Assembly: GCF_011761985.1 (NCBI RefSeq)
Contig: NZ_JAASQT010000001.1
Coordinates: 1-64,000, forward strand
Origin: Brevundimonas terrae
GTDB lineage: Bacteria > Pseudomonadota > Alphaproteobacteria > Caulobacterales > Caulobacteraceae
Reading direction: 5' to 3'
Length of the DNA stretch: 64,000 bases
Under the pieces are notes generated by a model that saw nothing but the letters and a program-made list of their open reading frames with translations, was not told the origin of the DNA and made no database searches. Made by a program: the position numbers and the translations under genes. How positions within the stretch are numbered: the stretch's first letter is position 1; each line of letters begins with the position of its first letter. This document shows, piece after piece, positions 60,760 to 64,000 of this stretch.

Positions 60760-61821
60760 CTACACGTCGTCGGGGGCGCGCGGCGCGGGTGCGGGCGTTG
60801 CCGAGAAGCGGGGTGCGGGTGCGGGCTGGACCACCCCGTTCAGTTCAATAAAGGCTTCGCGCTGAACATTGTGCGGATGCTGCGGGGCCTCGGAAAAGGA
60901 CAGCACCGGCGCAAAACAGGCATCCGTCCCTTCCAGCAGCCCGCACCATTCGGCGCGGGTCTTTGAACGGAAAATATCGGTCAGGATGACGCGTCGTTTG
61001 GCGATACCATCAACCCCGTCCTGATCTTCAAACAGGGCATTGCCTTTCAAGCCAGTGACTTCGAGAAGCTTGTTGTAGAAGGGTTTTTCAATCGAGCCGA
61101 TGGCCACATGCTGGCCGTCCGAGGTTTCATAGGTGTCGTAATAGGGCGCGCCCGTATCGAGATAGTTCACCCCGCGCTCGTCCTTCCACAGACCTTGGCC
61201 CCTGAAGCCCCAGATCATACCCATCAGCAGGGATGCGCCATCCACCATGGCACAGTCGATGACCTGACCTTTGCCGGTACGCTGGGCCGACAGGATGCCC
61301 GCCAGCATGCCAAAGGCCATCATCATGCCGCCACCGCCGAAATCACCGACCATATTGATCGGCGGGGTCGGTTTCTCGCCCGCGCGGCCAAAGGCGTTCA
61401 GGGCACCGGTGATGGCGATATAGTTGATGTCGTGGCCCGCCGCCTTGGCCAGCGGACCTTCCTGCCCCCAGCCCGTCATACGGCCATAAACCAGACGCGG
61501 ATTATCGTTCAGCAGCACGTCCGGCCCCAGACCCAAACGTTCCATCACGCCCGGACGATAGCCCTCGATCACGCCGTCAGCCGTGGCAATAAGTTCACGG
61601 GCCAACTGGCGGCCTTCATCGGTTTTCAGGTCCAGTTCCACGCGGCGGCGTGAACGGGCCAGCACATCGGCAGGGTCCGGCTTGGTGTCTTTTCGGGCAA
61701 TGCGGATCACCTCGGCCCCATGGTCGGCCAGCATCATGCCCGCGAACGGCCCCGGCCCGATTCCTTCCATCTCGATGATCCGCAGACCTTCAAGAGCTCC
61801 GCCTGAAACCGCTTGCGACAT
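60760..61821 (-). CDS. Alpha-methylacyl-CoA racemase
   Basis: The 353-residue protein belongs to the CaiB/BaiF superfamily but carries the racemase signature: AGHDINYIAITGAL with His130, NMVGDFGGGGMMMAFG with Asp160, and GKGQVIDCAMVDGASLLMG. These match the catalytic His and Asp of AMACR and of the mycobacterial enzyme. It interconverts R and S 2-methyl-acyl-CoA esters, a step needed for beta-oxidation of methyl-branched chains such as steroid side chains. It is downstream of the MarR gene on the same strand, with an operator copy in the spacer. The C-terminal tail is Pro/Ala-rich. Confidence 0.92.
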   Translation of the reverse strand: MSQAVSGGALEGLRIIEMEGIGPGPFAGMMLADHGAEVIRIARKDTKPDPADVLARSRRRVELDLKTDEGRQLARELIATADGVIEGYRPGVMERLGLGPDVLLNDNPRLVYGRMTGWGQEGPLAKAAGHDINYIAITGALNAFGRAGEKPTPPINMVGDFGGGGMMMAFGMLAGILSAQRTGKGQVIDCAMVDGASLLMGMIWGFRGQGLWKDERGVNYLDTGAPYYDTYETSDGQHVAIGSIEKPFYNKLLEVTGLKGNALFEDQDGVDGIAKRRVILTDIFRSKTRAEWCGLLEGTDACFAPVLSFSEAPQHPHNVQREAFIELNGVVQPAPAPRFSATPAPAPRAPDDV

Positions 61822-61877
61822 GACAATCTCCCCTACCCTGAAACTCAGGAAGAGTGATCGGACGCACAGATTATATT

Positions 61878-61892
61878 GTCAATAAATTTGAC
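61878..61892. promoter_or_regulatory. MarR-type operator, copy 4
   Basis: GTCAA-TAAAT-TTGAC is a perfect copy. It begins directly after the MarR stop codon and lies 56 bases upstream of the racemase start, which suggests that the racemase has its own regulated promoter. Confidence 0.75.
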
Positions 61893-62321
61893 TTACTGAC
61901 CGACCTGCTGCCCGAGAAAATTGCGCAAACCCATTTGCAACGCCTCAAAATCCTTCACCCCCATGGCCGTACGAAGTTCGTCTTCCATGGCGCGCAGCAC
62001 CTTTTTGGCATCTTCGCGGATAGCTTCGGATTCGGGGGTAAAGCGCACAATGCGCGCCCGCCTGTCAGCGGGATCTACCACCACCTCGATCAGCTTTTCT
62101 TTCTCCAGTTCCGTCAGGAACTGGCTCATGGCCTGACGCGATACGCCAAGGTTGTCGGCCATGCGCGAGGCGCGGGTTTCGCCATTGGCGATATTGGCCA
62201 ATATCAACGATTGCGAGCGGCCTCTGCGGCCCCACCCCAGCGCTTCGAGGCGCACCTGTAACTGCTCGTCGAACCAGTAAAGGGTCCGCACAAGATCAAG
62301 CATGAGAAGCTGACTGTTCAT
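61893..62321 (-). CDS. MarR-family transcriptional regulator
   Basis: The 142-residue protein has a MarR winged helix: LGWGRRGRSQSLILANIANG, then RASRMADNLGVSRQAMSQFL, then ELEKEKLIEVVVDPADRRAR and a final dimer helix. MarR proteins usually repress nearby catabolic genes and release DNA when they bind a phenolic or CoA-linked effector. It is the only regulator in the cluster, so it is the best candidate for the GTCAA-N5-TTGAC palindromes. It is divergent from the second monooxygenase gene. Confidence 0.93.
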   Translation of the reverse strand: MNSQLLMLDLVRTLYWFDEQLQVRLEALGWGRRGRSQSLILANIANGETRASRMADNLGVSRQAMSQFLTELEKEKLIEVVVDPADRRARIVRFTPESEAIREDAKKVLRAMEDELRTAMGVKDFEALQMGLRNFLGQQVGQ

Positions 62322-62387
62322 CCCCCCTTATAGGGCTAGCTCTGGCGTATCGGGAATCCTTTAAAGCCGAAAGGATAGAGATTTTTA

Positions 62388-62402
62388 GTCAAGTAACTTG
62401 AC
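62388..62402. promoter_or_regulatory. MarR-type operator, copy 5
   Basis: GTCAA-GTAAC-TTGAC is a fully symmetric copy (including the central GTAAC/GTTAC-like core) between marR and the second monooxygenase gene, 51 bases upstream of its start. It may control both. Confidence 0.78.
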
Positions 62403-62452
62403 ATATGGCACCATTCCCTGAAATCCTGTCACCAGTTGAGGGAGGATTGAAC

Positions 62453-63694
62453 ATGACGGGTGAAAAGCTGGCGGATCGCCGCATTCCAAAGGGTGATGAC
62501 TTCTTGCCACCTGAAGAAGTGGCAGCCCTGACCCCGCAGGAACTCCTGAAAAGGATCAAGGCGTTACAGCCTTTGATCGCGTCCCAGTCCGCCGAGGCGG
62601 AAAGCCTGCGTCGTCCGACCGACGAAGTGTGGAATGCTCTGCGGGCCAGCGGCTATTTCTACATCTATGTGCCGCGCATGTTCGGCGGCCTGGAGTTCGA
62701 TCCCGACACCTATATCGATACGACGCTGGCCATCTGCGAAGCCTGCCCGTCGGTTGGCTGGACCGCCAGCTTCGCGGCCGAGCACAACTGGCTTCTGGCC
62801 CAGTATCCCGAGGCGACCCAGAAAGAAGTTTGGGGCCAAACCCCTTATATCATCGCTCCCAGTGTCGCCGCCCCTCCGGGCAAGGCAGTGCGCGTGGATG
62901 GCGGCTTCAATATTTCCGGCCGCTGGAAGTTCGGCACCGTCGTCATGCATGCCGACTGGGTGATGCTGAACAGCATGGAGGACATGGGTGAAGCTAAGCC
63001 GCCTGTGGTGCGCATGATGCTGACCCGCGCCGAAAACGTTGAGGTGATCGACACCTGGAACATGAGCGGCATGGCCGCCACCGGTTCAAACGATATCGTG
63101 GCCAAGGACCTGTTCATCCCCGACGCCTATGCGTTCGAGTTACTGCCGGTGCGGACCGGTCGCGGCAATGGCGGCAAGGTTCACAATAATCCGCTCTATA
63201 GTGCACCCATGCTGCCACAGCTTTGCGTCACCGCCGCCCTGCCGTCTGTCGGTGCCGCCAAGGCCGCCGTCAAACTGGCCACCGAGCGACTGAGCCTGCA
63301 CACCAAGATGGGGGGCCAGTCCACACAGGTCGAAAAACCTGCCGCCCAGATGCGTCTGGCCCGTGCAGATCTGATGGTCCGTTCGGCAGAGTTGCTGATC
63401 CGCGAGAGCGCCCGTGAAAACCTGACCCTTAATGCCCTGAGCGACGAGGAACAACTGGCTGAACGCATCCGTATCCGCGCCCAGATCGCCTATGCGGTCG
63501 GCCAATGTCGTGATGCCGTTCGCACCTGCTGCGAGGCCTCCGGTTCGGGCATCTACCACCTTGGCAACCCGCTCCAGCGTCTGGCCCGCGACATCGAAGT
63601 CATGGCCAGCCACATCGTCTATGACATGGACGTTTCTACAGAACTTCACGGCCGTTCAATGGTGGGCCTTGCCCCCAACTCGGCCCTGACCTGA
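62453..63694 (+). CDS. Acyl-CoA-dehydrogenase-fold flavin monooxygenase (2)
   Basis: The 413-residue protein is a second member of the same family as the product at 51935: ESLRRPTDEVWNALRASGYF, VPRMFGGLEFDPDTYIDTTL, CPSVGWTASFAAEHNWLL, GGFNISGRWKFGTVVMHADW and NMSGMAATGSNDIVAKDLFI, with GNPLQRLARDIEVMASHIVY near the end. It probably hydroxylates a pathway intermediate with reduced flavin. The ATG at 62453 is fixed by GGGAGG upstream; the frame is open from 62405, but that ATG is next to the operator. Two paralogues in one cluster suggest two different hydroxylation steps or a two-part enzyme. Confidence 0.84.
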   Translation: MTGEKLADRRIPKGDDFLPPEEVAALTPQELLKRIKALQPLIASQSAEAESLRRPTDEVWNALRASGYFYIYVPRMFGGLEFDPDTYIDTTLAICEACPSVGWTASFAAEHNWLLAQYPEATQKEVWGQTPYIIAPSVAAPPGKAVRVDGGFNISGRWKFGTVVMHADWVMLNSMEDMGEAKPPVVRMMLTRAENVEVIDTWNMSGMAATGSNDIVAKDLFIPDAYAFELLPVRTGRGNGGKVHNNPLYSAPMLPQLCVTAALPSVGAAKAAVKLATERLSLHTKMGGQSTQVEKPAAQMRLARADLMVRSAELLIRESARENLTLNALSDEEQLAERIRIRAQIAYAVGQCRDAVRTCCEASGSGIYHLGNPLQRLARDIEVMASHIVYDMDVSTELHGRSMVGLAPNSALT

Positions 63695-63748
63695 AATCCC
63701 CGAGACGCGACGAACAGTAGCGTACCAGTAAGCTTGATCCCCAACTTC

Positions 63749-63775
63749 AGGAGGCTCGCAAGAGCCTCCTTTTTT
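63749..63775 (+). terminator. Terminator after monooxygenase 2
   Basis: AGGAGGCTC (63749-63757) pairs with GAGCCTCCT (63762-63770) around GCAA, followed by TTTTTT. Confidence 0.93.
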
Positions 63776-63786
63776 GGTGCCGCATA

Positions 63787-63819
63787 CAAAAAAAGAGGCG
63801 GCAACTTCTCGCTGCCTCC
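63787..63819 (-). terminator. Terminator after the SDR gene
   Basis: On the minus strand GAGGCAGC pairs with GCCGCCTC (one mismatch) around GAGAAGTT, followed by seven T. It ends the SDR transcript that enters from the right edge. Confidence 0.8.
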
Positions 63820-63846
63820 TCCTGTTCGTGCCTATTTGAACGCCGG

Positions 63847-64000
63847 TCAGTCGATCTGCTGGCCGTCGTCGATCTTGATCACCGCGCCGGTCGTATAGGC
63901 AGCGGCATCCGAGGTCAGGAAGCTGATGGTCGGGTTCAAAGCCTCGATCGGCATCAGGCGTTTGCGCGGCAGTTTCGACACCATTTTCTGGCCCGCTTCC
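63847..64000 (-). CDS. Short-chain dehydrogenase/reductase, partial (C terminus)
   Basis: Only the last 51 codons are in the window. They read PRKRLMPIEALNPTISFLTS, then DAAAYTTGAVIKIDDGQQID and the stop at 63847. The LTSDAAAYTTGAVIKIDDGQ end is the typical C terminus of classical SDR oxidoreductases. The catalytic and NAD(P)-binding parts are beyond the edge. It is convergent with monooxygenase 2 and probably belongs to the catabolic cluster. Confidence 0.85.
   Translation of the reverse strand, partial: EAGQKMVSKLPRKRLMPIEALNPTISFLTSDAAAYTTGAVIKIDDGQQID

Overview
This 64 kb window reads as the chromosome of a high-GC, flagellated alphaproteobacterium, most likely of the Caulobacterales. 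The evidence is a fliL-fliM unit divergent from flgF-flgG-flgA-flgH, with a CtrA-type TTAA-N7-TTAAC box and a sigma-54 promoter between them, large Caulobacter-type TonB-dependent receptors, a DUF3297 protein and a MotE-like flagellar protein. The genus cannot be fixed from the sequence alone.

Layout. 0.2-9 kb: housekeeping and exported proteins (DUF6624 protein, DoxX-like membrane protein, RNase HII, an adenine-specific DNA methyltransferase, pyruvate kinase, a PafA-like alkaline phosphatase, tRNA-Leu, an M28 peptidase, DUF3297). 9-15.5 kb: the flagellar block. 15.6-18.4 kb: small exported proteins, a YjbR-like protein, MsrA and tRNA-Ser(GGA). 18.41-32.06 kb: a 13.6 kb genomic island inserted at the 3' end of tRNA-Ser, bounded by an exact 16-bp direct repeat and entered by a tyrosine integrase. 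32.1-37.6 kb: a thiol-disulfide module (DsbD, TlpA-like, DsbA-like) beside a QseB/PmrA-type two-component system. 37.6-49.4 kb: M24 peptidase, DUF4105 protein, LeuA, an Hsp70-family protein, an amidohydrolase, a TonB receptor and TesB. 49.6-64 kb: a catabolic cluster (TonB receptor, two acyl-CoA-dehydrogenase-fold flavin monooxygenases, SMP-30 lactonase, SnoaL-like protein, MFS transporter, two acyl-CoA ligases, CaiB/BaiF transferase, alpha-methylacyl-CoA racemase, MarR regulator, start of an SDR).

The standout is on the island: one uninterrupted 2469-residue protein joining a DnaG-type primase core (CHC2 zinc finger and TOPRIM), a reverse transcriptase with an intact YVDD, and a C-terminal nitrilase domain with an intact Glu-Lys-Cys triad. 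A DEDDh exonuclease gene follows 43 bp downstream on the same strand. RT-nitrilase proteins are known as type 1 defence-associated reverse transcriptases; the added primase is what looks new. Upstream of this gene lie a 76-nt sequence that can fold as a three-way junction and an array of about 8.4 tandem 42-bp repeats alternating between two subtypes. A HipBA pair with four operators at exact 27-bp spacing is next to it.

Two regulatory circuits can be read directly. CTTAAG-N5-CTTAAG boxes link the two-component system to dsbD-tlpA and to the dsbA-like gene. A GTCAA-N5-TTGAC palindrome precedes the TonB receptor, both acyl-CoA ligase/CaiB promoter regions, the racemase and the second monooxygenase, which suggests that a MarR regulator controls the whole catabolic cluster. 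The catabolic substrate is not known; the racemase together with the flavin monooxygenases suggests a methyl-branched, possibly steroid- or terpenoid-like acid.
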